From positions 1-64,000 of the forward strand of contig JOHN01000019.1 of NCBI GenBank assembly GCA_000719695.1: a DNA stretch of 64,000 nucleotides. The letters run 5' to 3'. The notes beneath the pieces are model-generated. The model was given only the letters and a program-made list of their open reading frames with translations, was not told where the DNA came from and searched no databases. The position numbers and the translations under genes are program-made. Shown one piece after another: positions 1-8,148 of this stretch. This DNA comes from Streptomyces sp. NRRL F-6131. Lineage in GTDB: Bacteria; Actinomycetota; Actinomycetes; Streptomycetales; Streptomycetaceae. How positions within the stretch are numbered: the first letter of the stretch is position 1; each line of letters opens with the position of its first letter.

Positions 1-39
1 CCCGGAAAGCTACACGGCCGGCCTGCACCTCCGCGGATC

Positions 40-78
40 GATCATGTGGCTGAAGTCCCTAACGGCAGCCACATGATC
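40..78. repeat. 13-bp perfect inverted repeat with 13-nt loop
   Basis: The arms GATCATGTGGCTG (40-52) and CAGCCACATGATC (66-78) are perfectly complementary. The stem has only moderate GC for this genome and no T-run follows, so it does not look like a textbook terminator. It lies about 190 bp upstream of the FemX start and could end a gene off the left edge, be an operator, or be a leader RNA hairpin. The rest of 1-265 shows no gene that I can support. Confidence 0.5.
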
Positions 79-265
79 CGAACCTTGAACAGCTCCTAGC
101 CCCGACCCCGCGAGGAACCCCCGGCGCCCCTGCGGCGTATCTGTCTTCGGTGGACCGGTACGCGGCGGGGGCGCCGCCGTGCCCACAGCCGACGGGACCC
201 CGGACGATAAGGTCACCCCGAGAACACGGGGCCCACCGCAGCCCGACCGACGAGGAGCACCGAGC

Positions 266-1384
266 ATGAGCCTGCGCCTGAGGACGATCACCCGCGAGGA
301 GCACCTCGCCTTCATCAGGAGCCGCGCCTCGGCCAGCCACATGCAGGTGCCGTCCTGGGGCGACGTGAAGGCCGAGTGGCGCACCGAGTCGATCGGCTGG
401 TTCGACCAGCACAACCAGCTCGTCGGCGCCGGCCTGGTGCTCTACCGGCAGCTGCCCAAGGTCAAGCGCTACCTGGCCTACCTGCCCGAGGGCCCGGTGA
501 TCGACTGGTTCGACCGCGACCTCGACCGCTGGCTGCAGCCGATGCTCGCGCACCTGAAGTCCCAGGGCGCCTTCTCGGTGAAGATGGGCCCGCCGGTGGT
601 CATCCGCCGCTGGAACGCCCCGACCATCAAGGAGGCGATCGCGGCCAAGGAGGCCAAGCGCCTGCGCGACATCGAGGCCGACTGGTACGAGCCGCGCGCC
701 TTCGAGGTCGCCGACCGGCTGCGCAAGGCCGGCTGGCTGCAGGGCGAGGACGGCGGCGCCGGCTTCGGCGACGTCCAGCCGCGCTACGTGTTCCAGGTCC
801 CGCTGGCCAACCGCTCGCTCGACGACATCCAGAAGGGCTTCAACCAGCTCTGGCGCCGCAACATCAAGAAGGCCGAGAAGAGCGGCGTCGAGGTGGTCCA
901 GGGCGGCTACGACGAGCTGCCGATCTTCCACCAGCTCTACCTGGTGACCGCCGAGCGCGACAAGTTCACCCCGCGTCCGCTGTCCTACTTCCAGCGCATG
1001 TGGCGGGCCCTCACGGTCGAGGACCCGAACCGGATGCGCCTGTACATCGCCTACCACGAGGGCGAGCCGCTGGCGGCGACCACGATGCTGGTCGTCGGCG
1101 AGCACGTCTGGTACTCCTACGGCGCCTCGGCCAACCACAAGCGCGAGGTCAAGCCGTCCAACGCCGTCCAGTGGCGGATGATGCGCGACGCCTACGCCCT
1201 GGGCGGCGGGGTGTACGACCTGCGCGGCATCTCCGACACCCTGGACGAGAACGACCACCTGTTCGGCCTGATCCAGTTCAAGGTGGGCACCGGCGGCCAG
1301 GCCGCCGAGTACCTCGGCGAGTGGGACTTCCCGCTCAACAAGCTGCTCCACAAGGCCCTCGACCTCTACATGTCGCGCCGCTGA
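266..1384 (+). CDS. femX: FemX-type lipid II peptidyltransferase (FemAB family)
   Basis: 372 aa. FemAB-family proteins add the first bridge amino acid (glycine in Streptomyces) from aminoacyl-tRNA to the side chain of lipid II on the inner face of the membrane. The protein has the family's double GNAT-like layout, with an N-terminal half containing SHMQVPSWGDVK and a C-terminal half with WYSYGASA and YDLRGIS, the FemAB substrate-pocket region, plus the ending QFKVGTGG. Length suits the family. I chose ATG 266 over an upstream in-frame ATG at 179 because a GAGGAG motif lies about 10 nt before it and the conserved region starts at once. It is followed after 58 bp by an alanine-racemase-like gene on the same strand. 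In S. coelicolor a FemX gene lies in the same neighbourhood. The specific amino acid added is inferred from the genus, not read from the sequence. Confidence 0.9.
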   Translation: MSLRLRTITREEHLAFIRSRASASHMQVPSWGDVKAEWRTESIGWFDQHNQLVGAGLVLYRQLPKVKRYLAYLPEGPVIDWFDRDLDRWLQPMLAHLKSQGAFSVKMGPPVVIRRWNAPTIKEAIAAKEAKRLRDIEADWYEPRAFEVADRLRKAGWLQGEDGGAGFGDVQPRYVFQVPLANRSLDDIQKGFNQLWRRNIKKAEKSGVEVVQGGYDELPIFHQLYLVTAERDKFTPRPLSYFQRMWRALTVEDPNRMRLYIAYHEGEPLAATTMLVVGEHVWYSYGASANHKREVKPSNAVQWRMMRDAYALGGGVYDLRGISDTLDENDHLFGLIQFKVGTGGQAAEYLGEWDFPLNKLLHKALDLYMSRR

Positions 1385-1442
1385 GCGGTACCCCGCCGAG
1401 CCCGCGAGCCGCCGTGCCCAACACCCCCTGGGAGATGACCCG

Positions 1443-2477
1443 ATGACGCTGTCGCTCTACCTCGACACCGAACGCTGGCGCACCCACCAGCGCTCCGTCC
1501 TGGCCGAGTTCCCCGGCCTGGTGCCGGTGGCGAAGGGCAACGGCTACGGACTGGGCAACCACCGCCTGGCCGAAGAGGCGACCCTCCTCGGCACCGGCGT
1601 CCTGGCGGTCGGCACCGCCTACGAGGCCGCCGACGCCGCCGAGTGGTACGGCGGTGAGCTGCTGGTGCTCACCCCGTACCGGGTGGGCGAGGAGGCGCTC
1701 CCGCTGCCGCACGCCCGGGTGATCCGGACGGTGGCGAGCGTGGCGGGCCTGCGGGCGCTGCACGGCGCCCGGGTGGTGCTGGAGTGCATGACCACCATGC
1801 GCCGGCACGGCGTCTCGGCGGCGGACCTCACGACGGTCGCCGCCGAGCTGGAGGGCGTCGCCTTCGAGGGCCTCGCGCTGCACCTGCCGATGGACCGGCC
1901 GGACGGCTCCAGCCCGGTCGAGGAGGTCGCGTACTGGGTGGAGACCGCCCGGGCCGCCGGGATCCCGGTGCACACCGTCTTCGTCAGCCACCTGGGCGCG
2001 GCGGGCATGGAGCAGCTGACCCAGCGCTTCCCGGGCACCGTCTTCCGGGCCCGGATCGGCACCCGGCTCTGGCTGGGCGACCACGGCGCGCTGGAGGTCC
2101 GGGCCACGGTGCTGGACGTCACCCCGATCAGCAAGGGCGACCGCTACGGCTACCGCCAGCACCCGGCGCCGTCCGACGGCCATCTGCTGGTGGTCGCCGG
2201 CGGCACCGCGCACGGGATCGGCCTGGAGGCGCCCAAGTACGTCCAGGGCATGTCCTCGCGGGCCAAGGGCATCGCCCGGGCCGGCCTGGCGACCGTCAAC
2301 AAGACCAAGTCGCCGTACCACTGGGCCGGCAAGCAGCTCTGGTTCGCCGAGCCGCCGCACATGCAGGTCTCGCTGCTCTTCCTGGACAACGAGGGCAAGC
2401 CGCCGGCGGTCGGCGACGAGCTGGGCCTCCAGGTCCGGCACACCACCACGCACTTCGACCGCGTGGTGGACCGCTGA
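1443..2477 (+). CDS. alanine-racemase-like PLP-dependent protein
   Basis: 344 aa, fold type III PLP enzyme. The N-terminal barrel carries VAKGNGYGLG (about residues 29-38), matching the PLP-lysine motif (V-K-x-x-x-Y-G-x-G) of alanine racemase, and RIGTRLWLGD in the position of the RPGxxLYG motif. The C-terminal domain is atypical: where alanine racemases have a GYADG loop and the RxCMDQ motif, I see VVAGGTAHGIG and LWFAEPPHMQ. It may therefore racemise another substrate or have lost racemase activity. It sits 58 bp after femX and probably shares its transcript, suggesting a role in peptidoglycan precursor or bridge metabolism. It is followed by a strong hairpin. Family assignment is firm; catalytic function is uncertain. 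Confidence 0.75.
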   Translation: MTLSLYLDTERWRTHQRSVLAEFPGLVPVAKGNGYGLGNHRLAEEATLLGTGVLAVGTAYEAADAAEWYGGELLVLTPYRVGEEALPLPHARVIRTVASVAGLRALHGARVVLECMTTMRRHGVSAADLTTVAAELEGVAFEGLALHLPMDRPDGSSPVEEVAYWVETARAAGIPVHTVFVSHLGAAGMEQLTQRFPGTVFRARIGTRLWLGDHGALEVRATVLDVTPISKGDRYGYRQHPAPSDGHLLVVAGGTAHGIGLEAPKYVQGMSSRAKGIARAGLATVNKTKSPYHWAGKQLWFAEPPHMQVSLLFLDNEGKPPAVGDELGLQVRHTTTHFDRVVDR

Positions 2478-2479
2478 GC

Positions 2480-2501
2480 ACCGGCCCCCGCGGGGGCCGG
2501 T
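2480..2501. terminator. bidirectional hairpin between convergent genes
   Basis: A 22-bp perfect palindrome, ACCGGCCCCCGCGGGGGCCGGT, fills the 28-bp gap between the end of the racemase-like gene (+) and the end of the glycosyltransferase gene (-). It is a likely shared transcription stop. Confidence 0.75.
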
Positions 2502-2505
2502 CCGC

Positions 2506-4044
2506 TCAGTCCCTTCCGGCCGGTTCCGCGGCGGGCGGCTCGTCGAGCCACACCTCGGGACCGGCCGGCGCGTACCCGGCGTAGCTCTCCTCCTCGCGCA
2601 GCCGACGGGCGGCGCCGAGCACGAAGACGTCCGGGGCGCCGTCGAGCACCCCGCCGGACGGGTCGTCGCTGCCGTCCCAGCGGACCGGGTCGCGGTCCGG
2701 CAGCAGGATGTCCCGGACCACCGTGCCGACCAGGTAGAGCGTGCCGAGCAGGTGCAGCACGATCGCGAAGTGGTACCAGGACTCGCCGATCCCGTGCTGC
2801 TTGGCCCCGGTGACGAAGCCGAGGTGGGACCAGATGCCCAGGGTGTAGAGCACCTCGCAGGCCTGCCAGATCAGGATGTCCCGCCAGCGCGGCCGGGCCA
2901 GCACCGCGAGCGGCAGCAGCCAGAGCACGTACTGCGGCGAGTAGACCTTGTTGAACACCACGAACGCGGCCACCACCAGGAAGGCCAGCTGGACCACCCG
3001 CGGCCGGCGGGGCGCGGCGAGCCCGAGCCACGCTATCCCCGCGCAGCTCAGCACCATCGTGAGGGCGATGAAGGTGTCGAGGTTCGCCAGTCCGACGCCC
3101 CGGTTCTGCATCAGGATCAGCCAGAGCGATCCGTAGTCCTCGGTGCGGTGCTTGCTGAAGACGTAGAAGGTCGACCAGCCCTGCCAGTTCGCCATCATGA
3201 TCGGCAGGTTGACCAGCAGCCAGGCGCCGACCGCGCCGCCGAGCAGCGCCCGCAGGTCGCGCCACCGTCCGGCCCGCCAGCAGAGCACCAGCAGGGGACC
3301 GAGCAGCAGGACCGGGTAGAGCTTGGCCGCGGTGGCCAGGCCGATGAACACACCGGCCCAGAGCGGCCGCGAGCCGGACCACCAGGCCAGCGCGACGGCG
3401 GCCAGCGCCACGGCCAGCAGGTCCCAGTTCACGGTCGCGTTGAGCAGCAGGACGGGCGCCAGGGCGAACATCAGCGCGTCCCAGGGGCGGCGCCGGTGCG
3501 TCCGGGAGAGCGCGACCACGGCGACCACCGCGCAGGCCATCAGCAGGCCCGCGTTGATCGTCCAGAACCAGCGCTCCTGGTCCTGGACGGTGCCGCCGCC
3601 GGGCGTCAGCCAGGCCGAGACCTGCATGAACAGCCCGGTCAGCACCGGGTACTCCAGGAACTGGAGGTCGCCGGAGGTGCCCGGGATGCGGTCCACGTAC
3701 GGGTGCAGACCGGCCGCGAAGCCCCGCCCGGAGAACAGGTGCGGGATGTCGCTGTAGCAGGCGTGCACGTACTGCGGCGAACCGGGCTGGAACCAGGCGG
3801 CGTCGTAGCAGGGCAGCTTCTGCGCCATGCCCAGCACCGAGACCACGATCACCACCAGCGCCAGGAAGCGGGCCGGGATCCACCAGGAGACGCCGAGCAG
3901 GGCGCGCCGTCCGGGCGGTCCTCCGATCACCTCGCTGCCGGCCGCCGCGACCGGGTCCTCGTCGGCCGGCACCACCACGGTGTTGGCCTGCGGACCGGCC
4001 ACCGGCGCGGCCCGGTCCTCTTCGTCACGCGTGCTGGACGTCAT
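2506..4044 (-). CDS. polytopic membrane glycosyltransferase, GT87 (DUF2029) type
   Basis: About 512 aa integral membrane protein. GT87/DUF2029 enzymes (relatives of mycobacterial polyprenol-phosphate-mannose-dependent mannosyltransferases) transfer sugars from a lipid carrier on the outer face of the membrane. The sequence has roughly ten or more hydrophobic segments, the early extracytoplasmic loop HPYVDRIPGTSG and FLEYPVLTG typical of this family, and an acidic C-terminal tail. ATG 4044 is preferred over ATG 4053 because GCAGGA sits 8 nt before it. It lies downstream of, and in the same direction as, the class A PBP, with a hairpin in between. The acceptor is unknown; a cell-envelope glycan is an inference. 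Confidence 0.8.
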   Translation of the reverse strand: MTSSTRDEEDRAAPVAGPQANTVVVPADEDPVAAAGSEVIGGPPGRRALLGVSWWIPARFLALVVIVVSVLGMAQKLPCYDAAWFQPGSPQYVHACYSDIPHLFSGRGFAAGLHPYVDRIPGTSGDLQFLEYPVLTGLFMQVSAWLTPGGGTVQDQERWFWTINAGLLMACAVVAVVALSRTHRRRPWDALMFALAPVLLLNATVNWDLLAVALAAVALAWWSGSRPLWAGVFIGLATAAKLYPVLLLGPLLVLCWRAGRWRDLRALLGGAVGAWLLVNLPIMMANWQGWSTFYVFSKHRTEDYGSLWLILMQNRGVGLANLDTFIALTMVLSCAGIAWLGLAAPRRPRVVQLAFLVVAAFVVFNKVYSPQYVLWLLPLAVLARPRWRDILIWQACEVLYTLGIWSHLGFVTGAKQHGIGESWYHFAIVLHLLGTLYLVGTVVRDILLPDRDPVRWDGSDDPSGGVLDGAPDVFVLGAARRLREEESYAGYAPAGPEVWLDEPPAAEPAGRD

Positions 4045-4185
4045 GGCGGACATCCTGCCGCACCCCGCCCGCCCGTACGAGGAGGCCCCTGCCCCTTTTC
4101 CCGCGACCGCGGCGGCGCGCCGGACGCCGGGCGGCCGGGGGACGGGGGACGGGCGGGGACCGGCACGAATCGCCCGCCGTACGAC

Positions 4186-4229
4186 GGAACGGCGGTGGGG
4201 GACTCCGGGGAGCCTCCCACCGCCGTTCC
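4186..4229 (-). terminator. hairpin downstream of the class A PBP gene
   Basis: Perfect 14-bp arms GGAACGGCGGTGGG (4186-4199) and CCCACCGCCGTTCC (4216-4229) surround a 16-nt loop that can pair further. It starts 14 bp past the PBP stop codon (minus strand), so a terminator is the simplest reading. Confidence 0.7.
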
Positions 4230-4242
4230 GGTCACCGCTGTC

Positions 4243-6975
4243 CTACGGGGCGACGGCGTTGCCGTTCCCGCCCGCGGAGGCCGAGGTCGACGGCTTCGGC
4301 GGCTTGCTGGTCGGGCCGCCGGTCGCCCCGCCGGCCCCGCCGCCCGGATCGGTGGTCGGGGTCGGCGGCTGGGTCGGGGTGCTGCAGCCGATCGGTCCGA
4401 GCAGGCAGCTCGGCGAGGGGCTGGTGCCGCCGCCGGTCGTCCCGCCACCGTTGGCACCGCCGCCGTTGGTACCGCCGCCGTTGGCACCGCCACCGCCGGG
4501 GTTCGGGGTGGTCTTGGTCGGTGCCGGCGCGGTGGGCACGGTGCCCGGGCAGTCGACACCGGGGACGCAGGCCGGGCCCTGGGTGGCCGGCGGCTGGGTC
4601 GGCTGCTCGGCGTTCGGGTCCGCCGGGGCGGTGGGCGCGGTCTCGGAGGTGGTCGGCGTCGGTACGGCGCTGGCCGTGCTGGGCGCGCCCGAGGAGTCGA
4701 CCTGCGAGCCGATCGGCTGCGGGGTCGGGAAGTCCAGCTTCTTCTCGTTGGCCAGCGCGGCCTTCATGTACCGGGTGAAGACGTCCGCCGGGACGTCACC
4801 ACCGTGCACCGAGTCCTTGCCGCCGGTGCCGTTGAGCGAGAGCCGCTCGTGCGCGGTCGGGTCCTCCCGCCACATCGCCACGCTGGTGGTCAGCTGCGGG
4901 GTGTAGCCGACCCACCAGGCCGACTTGTTCTCGTCGGTGGTACCGGTCTTGCCGGCCACCGGGCGGCCCAGGGTGTTGGTCTTCTTGCCGGTACCGTTCT
5001 TCGCCACGTTCACCAGCACGTCGGTGACGTTGTCGGCGACGGCCGGCTCCAGGGCCTGCTTGGTCTCGTGCTTGCCGAAGCCGGGGCGCTCCTTGCCGTC
5101 GACCAGGACCTTGGTGACCGAGTACGGGTCGGCCTGCTTGCCGCTGGCGGCGAAGGTCGCGTAGGCGTCGGCCATCCGGATCGGGCTGATGGTGGAGACG
5201 CCGAGCGGGAAGGTCGCGGCCTTCACCTCCTTCTCGAGGTTCTCCTTGCGGATGCCCATCGCCTCGGCGATCTGCAGGACGTTCTGGCTGCCGACGTCCT
5301 GGTTCAGCTGGACGAAGGGAACGTTGTAGGAGTACTGCATGGCCATCCGCAGGGAGACGTAGCCGCGCTTGCCCTTCTCCTCGTTCTTCTGGCGGTAGGG
5401 CTTGCCGTTGTCGTCCAGCACCAGCGAGCCGTCCGGCTTGCGGATCTCCGACAGGTCGTCGGAGAGGTAGCGGCTGTCGGCGTTGATCCGCTTCGGCTTG
5501 CCCTTCTCGTCGGTCGCGGTCTGCACGCCGATCTGCATGGCGGTGGCCAGGACGAAGGGCTTGAACGTCGAGCCGACCTGGACGCCCTGGGCGTCGGCGT
5601 TGTTGCCGAAGTTGCCGTTCTCCACGCCGTCACCGCCGTAGATGGCGACCAGCGCACCGTCGTTGGGGACGATGCTGGCCGCGCCGAACTGGACGAAGTT
5701 GTCGTTGTTCGGGCGCTTCTGGGTGTTGAGGGTCTCCGCCTTGACGTCGTCCACGGCCTTCTTCAGGGCCTCGACCTTGTCCTTCTGGAAGGTCGTGTAG
5801 ATCTTGAAGCCGCCCTTGTCGATCGCCCGCTGGTCGATCGTCGGGTCCTTGACCATGACGTACTTGTTGGCGGTCTCGACCATGTAGCTGATCTGGCCGT
5901 TCATGTTGGCCGCCGGGACCTGCTTGATCGGGGTGGGGAAGGCGGTGCACTTCGCCCGCTCCTCGGCGGTGGTGTTCTTGGTCTCCACCATCCGGTTGAG
6001 GATCCACTTCCAGCGTTCCTCGGCGCGCTCCTGGTTGGCCTTGATGGTCGGGTCGTAGTACGACGCGCCCTTGAGCAGGCCGGCCAGCATGGCGCTCTGG
6101 CAGAGGTCGAGGTCCTTGGCGTTGACGCCGTAGTACGCCTGGGCGGCGGCCTGGGCGCCGGTCGCGCCGCGACCGAACCAGCTGGTGTTGAGGTAGCCCT
6201 TGAGGATGTCGGGCTTCTCGTACTCCTGATTGACCTTCAGGGTGATGAAGAACTCCTTCACCTTGCGGCTGAGCGTCTGCTCCTGCGTCAGGTAGGCGTT
6301 CTTGACGTACTGCTGGGTGATCGTCGAGGCACCCTGGGTCTGGCCGCCCTTGGCCATGTTGACCACCGCGCGCAGCATGCCCTTGGGGTCGATGCCGCTG
6401 TCGGTGCGGAAGGTCTCGTTCTCCGCCGCGATGACCGCGTTCTGCAGGTTGGGCGAGATGTCGGCGAGTTCGACGATCTGCCGGTTGGTCTCGCCCTTGC
6501 GGACCATCTCGGAGCCGTCGGCCCAGTAGTAGATGTTGTTCTGATCGTTCACCAGGGCGTTCAGCGGCGGGATCTTGGTGCTCTGGTAGATGTAGAAGAT
6601 CCCGCCCACGCACACCGCGGCGACCAGCAGCACGGCGCTCAGCCACTGCCGCCAGGACGGCAGCCAGCGCCACACGCCCTGCTTGCCGAAGCGCGGGTAG
6701 TCGATGAACCGCTTCTTGCCGGGGGAACCGCCGCGACCGGCGGCGGCCGCGGCACCGGCGGCCTCACCACCGCGCCGACCGCCCTTCTGGGCGGCCTTGC
6801 GCATCTCGGCGCGGGTCATCCGGGGCTGCTGGGCGGTGTCCCGCATGCCCGGCGGGCGCCGTCGGCCCAGCCCCTGCGAGCCCAGCTCGTCGTTCCCGGT
6901 CCCCTCCGACCGTCCGTTGTCGCCACCCGGCGGACGACCGTCGCCACCGGGCGACCTGCGCCGTCGTTCGCTCAT
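4243..6975 (-). CDS. bifunctional class A penicillin-binding protein
   Basis: 910 aa. Polymerises glycan strands from lipid II and cross-links the peptides. Layout: basic cytoplasmic N-terminus (about 1-110), one membrane anchor (about 113-135), GT51 glycosyltransferase with catalytic AAENETF and the STITQQYVKN motif (about 180-230), then the transpeptidase with GSTFKPF (SxxK serine, about 471), YSYN (SxN, about 550) and VAGKTGTT (KTG, about 675). The last about 160 residues are a Pro/Thr/Gly-rich, low-complexity tail with repeated GGGANGGGT-like units, probably a flexible extracellular or wall-spanning extension. ATG 6975 was chosen over the longer frame because GAGGAG lies 8-13 nt upstream and the longer start would add a Cys/Arg-rich stretch unlike a PBP. 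Corresponds to the PBP in this position in S. coelicolor. Confidence 0.93.
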   Translation of the reverse strand: MSERRRRSPGGDGRPPGGDNGRSEGTGNDELGSQGLGRRRPPGMRDTAQQPRMTRAEMRKAAQKGGRRGGEAAGAAAAAGRGGSPGKKRFIDYPRFGKQGVWRWLPSWRQWLSAVLLVAAVCVGGIFYIYQSTKIPPLNALVNDQNNIYYWADGSEMVRKGETNRQIVELADISPNLQNAVIAAENETFRTDSGIDPKGMLRAVVNMAKGGQTQGASTITQQYVKNAYLTQEQTLSRKVKEFFITLKVNQEYEKPDILKGYLNTSWFGRGATGAQAAAQAYYGVNAKDLDLCQSAMLAGLLKGASYYDPTIKANQERAEERWKWILNRMVETKNTTAEERAKCTAFPTPIKQVPAANMNGQISYMVETANKYVMVKDPTIDQRAIDKGGFKIYTTFQKDKVEALKKAVDDVKAETLNTQKRPNNDNFVQFGAASIVPNDGALVAIYGGDGVENGNFGNNADAQGVQVGSTFKPFVLATAMQIGVQTATDEKGKPKRINADSRYLSDDLSEIRKPDGSLVLDDNGKPYRQKNEEKGKRGYVSLRMAMQYSYNVPFVQLNQDVGSQNVLQIAEAMGIRKENLEKEVKAATFPLGVSTISPIRMADAYATFAASGKQADPYSVTKVLVDGKERPGFGKHETKQALEPAVADNVTDVLVNVAKNGTGKKTNTLGRPVAGKTGTTDENKSAWWVGYTPQLTTSVAMWREDPTAHERLSLNGTGGKDSVHGGDVPADVFTRYMKAALANEKKLDFPTPQPIGSQVDSSGAPSTASAVPTPTTSETAPTAPADPNAEQPTQPPATQGPACVPGVDCPGTVPTAPAPTKTTPNPGGGGANGGGTNGGGANGGGTTGGGTSPSPSCLLGPIGCSTPTQPPTPTTDPGGGAGGATGGPTSKPPKPSTSASAGGNGNAVAP

Positions 6976-7180
6976 GTTCCAGCTACTCCTCGCCAGGCCG
7001 GCCCGTAGGCAGGGTCCACGTCCGATGCCCGTAACCGCCCTGATCCCGGAGGTGGTCCTCGTGCACACGCGACAGCGTACGCAGCCCTGAAACCGAACTA
7101 ATCGGGCATCAACCTCCAATGACCGCAAAACGGCAACAGATCATTACAAGCCCGTTGCCAAGCACACCCGCGCGTCCTCT

Positions 7181-7196
7181 TGTGATCACATTCACG
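7181..7196. promoter_or_regulatory. candidate Crp-type operator
   Basis: TGTGATCACATTCACG fits the TGTGA-N6-TCACA consensus of Crp-family regulators at 9 of the 10 defined positions (TGTGA, TCACAT, TCACG). It lies between the divergent PBP and padR genes. Which gene it would control is unknown, and the match could be chance. Confidence 0.4.
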
Positions 7197-7236
7197 CGCG
7201 TCCCCCTTGCCCGTTCGCAGACCCAGGCTTACTGTT

Positions 7237-7262
7237 CTCGATATATCGAGCCGATACATCGG
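7237..7262. promoter_or_regulatory. candidate PadR operator: perfect and imperfect palindromes side by side
   Basis: CTCGATATATCGAG (7237-7250) is a perfect 14-bp palindrome, immediately followed by the near-palindrome CCGATACATCGG (7251-7262). It is 60-85 bp before the padR start. PadR proteins usually repress their own promoters at AT-centred palindromes, so this is a plausible autoregulatory operator. Position and symmetry are seen; the binding protein is inferred. Confidence 0.55.
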
Positions 7263-7322
7263 AGCGGCATACCGCCGACGGAGGCGGGTCACGGACCGAC
7301 CGGGGAAGGGAGGACGACGGCA

Positions 7323-8021
7323 GTGGGCAGGCGCTCAGGAGTGCTGGAGTTCGCCGTTCTCGGGCTGCTCCACGACGCCCCGATGCACGGCTACGAGCTG
7401 CGCAAGAGGCTCAACGTCCTGCTCGGCTCGTTCCGCGCCTTCTCCTACGGGACGCTCTACCCCTGCCTGAAGAGCCTGGTGGCCCAGGGTTTCCTGGTCG
7501 AGGACAACCCGGACGTCGAGTACGTCCCGGCCACCGCGCTCAACGGCAAGCGGTCGAAGATCGTCTACCGGCTCTCCCCCGAGGGCAAGCAGCGGTTCGA
7601 GGAACTGCTCGCCGACTCCGGTCCGGACGCCTGGGAGGACGAGCACTTCGGCGTGCACTTCGCCTTCTTCGGCCAGACCGACCGGGCCGTGCGGATGCGC
7701 GTCCTGGAGGGCCGCCGCAGCCGGCTGGAGGAGCGCCTGGAGCGGATGCGCAACTCGCTGGCCCGGGCCCGGGAGCGGTTCGACGACTACACCGTCGAGC
7801 TGCAGCGGCACGGACTGGAGTCGGTGGAGCGCGAGGTCCGCTGGCTGAACGAGCTGATCGAGACCGAGCGGGCCAACCGCACCGGCCGGACCGGGACGTC
7901 CGCCGGCGGGACCGACCCCGCAGTACCCAAGACTTCGGACGGCCGAGGCCAGGAGGACGGGTCCGTGGACCCGCCCGGGCCACCGCACGACCGCCCGGGG
8001 CGCTCCAACCAGGAGCGCTGA
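7323..8021 (+). CDS. PadR-family transcriptional regulator
   Basis: 232 aa winged-helix regulator. The N-terminal half shows the PadR signature (GVLEFAVLGLLHDAPMHGYE, then FSYGTLYPCLKSLVAQGFL and the wing SKIVYRLSPEGKQRF); the C-terminal half is a helical, Arg/Glu-rich dimerisation domain (about 120-190) followed by a disordered Gly/Pro-rich tail. GTG 7323 was chosen because AAGGGAGGA lies about 10 nt upstream and the conserved domain starts 6 residues later. It is 127 bp upstream of the inositol-phosphate synthase gene on the same strand, a pairing conserved in Streptomyces, so it may regulate that gene as well as itself. The ligand is unknown. Confidence 0.9.
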   Translation: MGRRSGVLEFAVLGLLHDAPMHGYELRKRLNVLLGSFRAFSYGTLYPCLKSLVAQGFLVEDNPDVEYVPATALNGKRSKIVYRLSPEGKQRFEELLADSGPDAWEDEHFGVHFAFFGQTDRAVRMRVLEGRRSRLEERLERMRNSLARARERFDDYTVELQRHGLESVEREVRWLNELIETERANRTGRTGTSAGGTDPAVPKTSDGRGQEDGSVDPPGPPHDRPGRSNQER

Positions 8022-8148
8022 CACCGCGTCAGCCCTGTGCGCGCGGCAGGAGTGGGCGCGTCATGCGCCCGTCAGCAGTCATCGAAGAAGCAGGACGAGT
8101 GCCGCCGACCCTCGGCGGCGCTCATGAGATCACAGGGAGCAACCGGAA

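Larger units (their letters stand above)
6976..7322. promoter_or_regulatory. divergent intergenic region between PBP and padR
   Basis: About 350 bp without a gene, relatively AT-rich for this genome, that must hold the promoters of the leftward PBP gene and the rightward padR gene. It contains a Crp-like site and a perfect palindrome near padR, listed separately. I cannot place individual -10/-35 elements with confidence. Confidence 0.6.

Noticed and set aside
2752..7008. A 1418-aa open frame on the plus strand opposite the glycosyltransferase and PBP genes
   Set aside because: It is the antisense shadow of two well-supported genes and has no ribosome binding site or domain signature.
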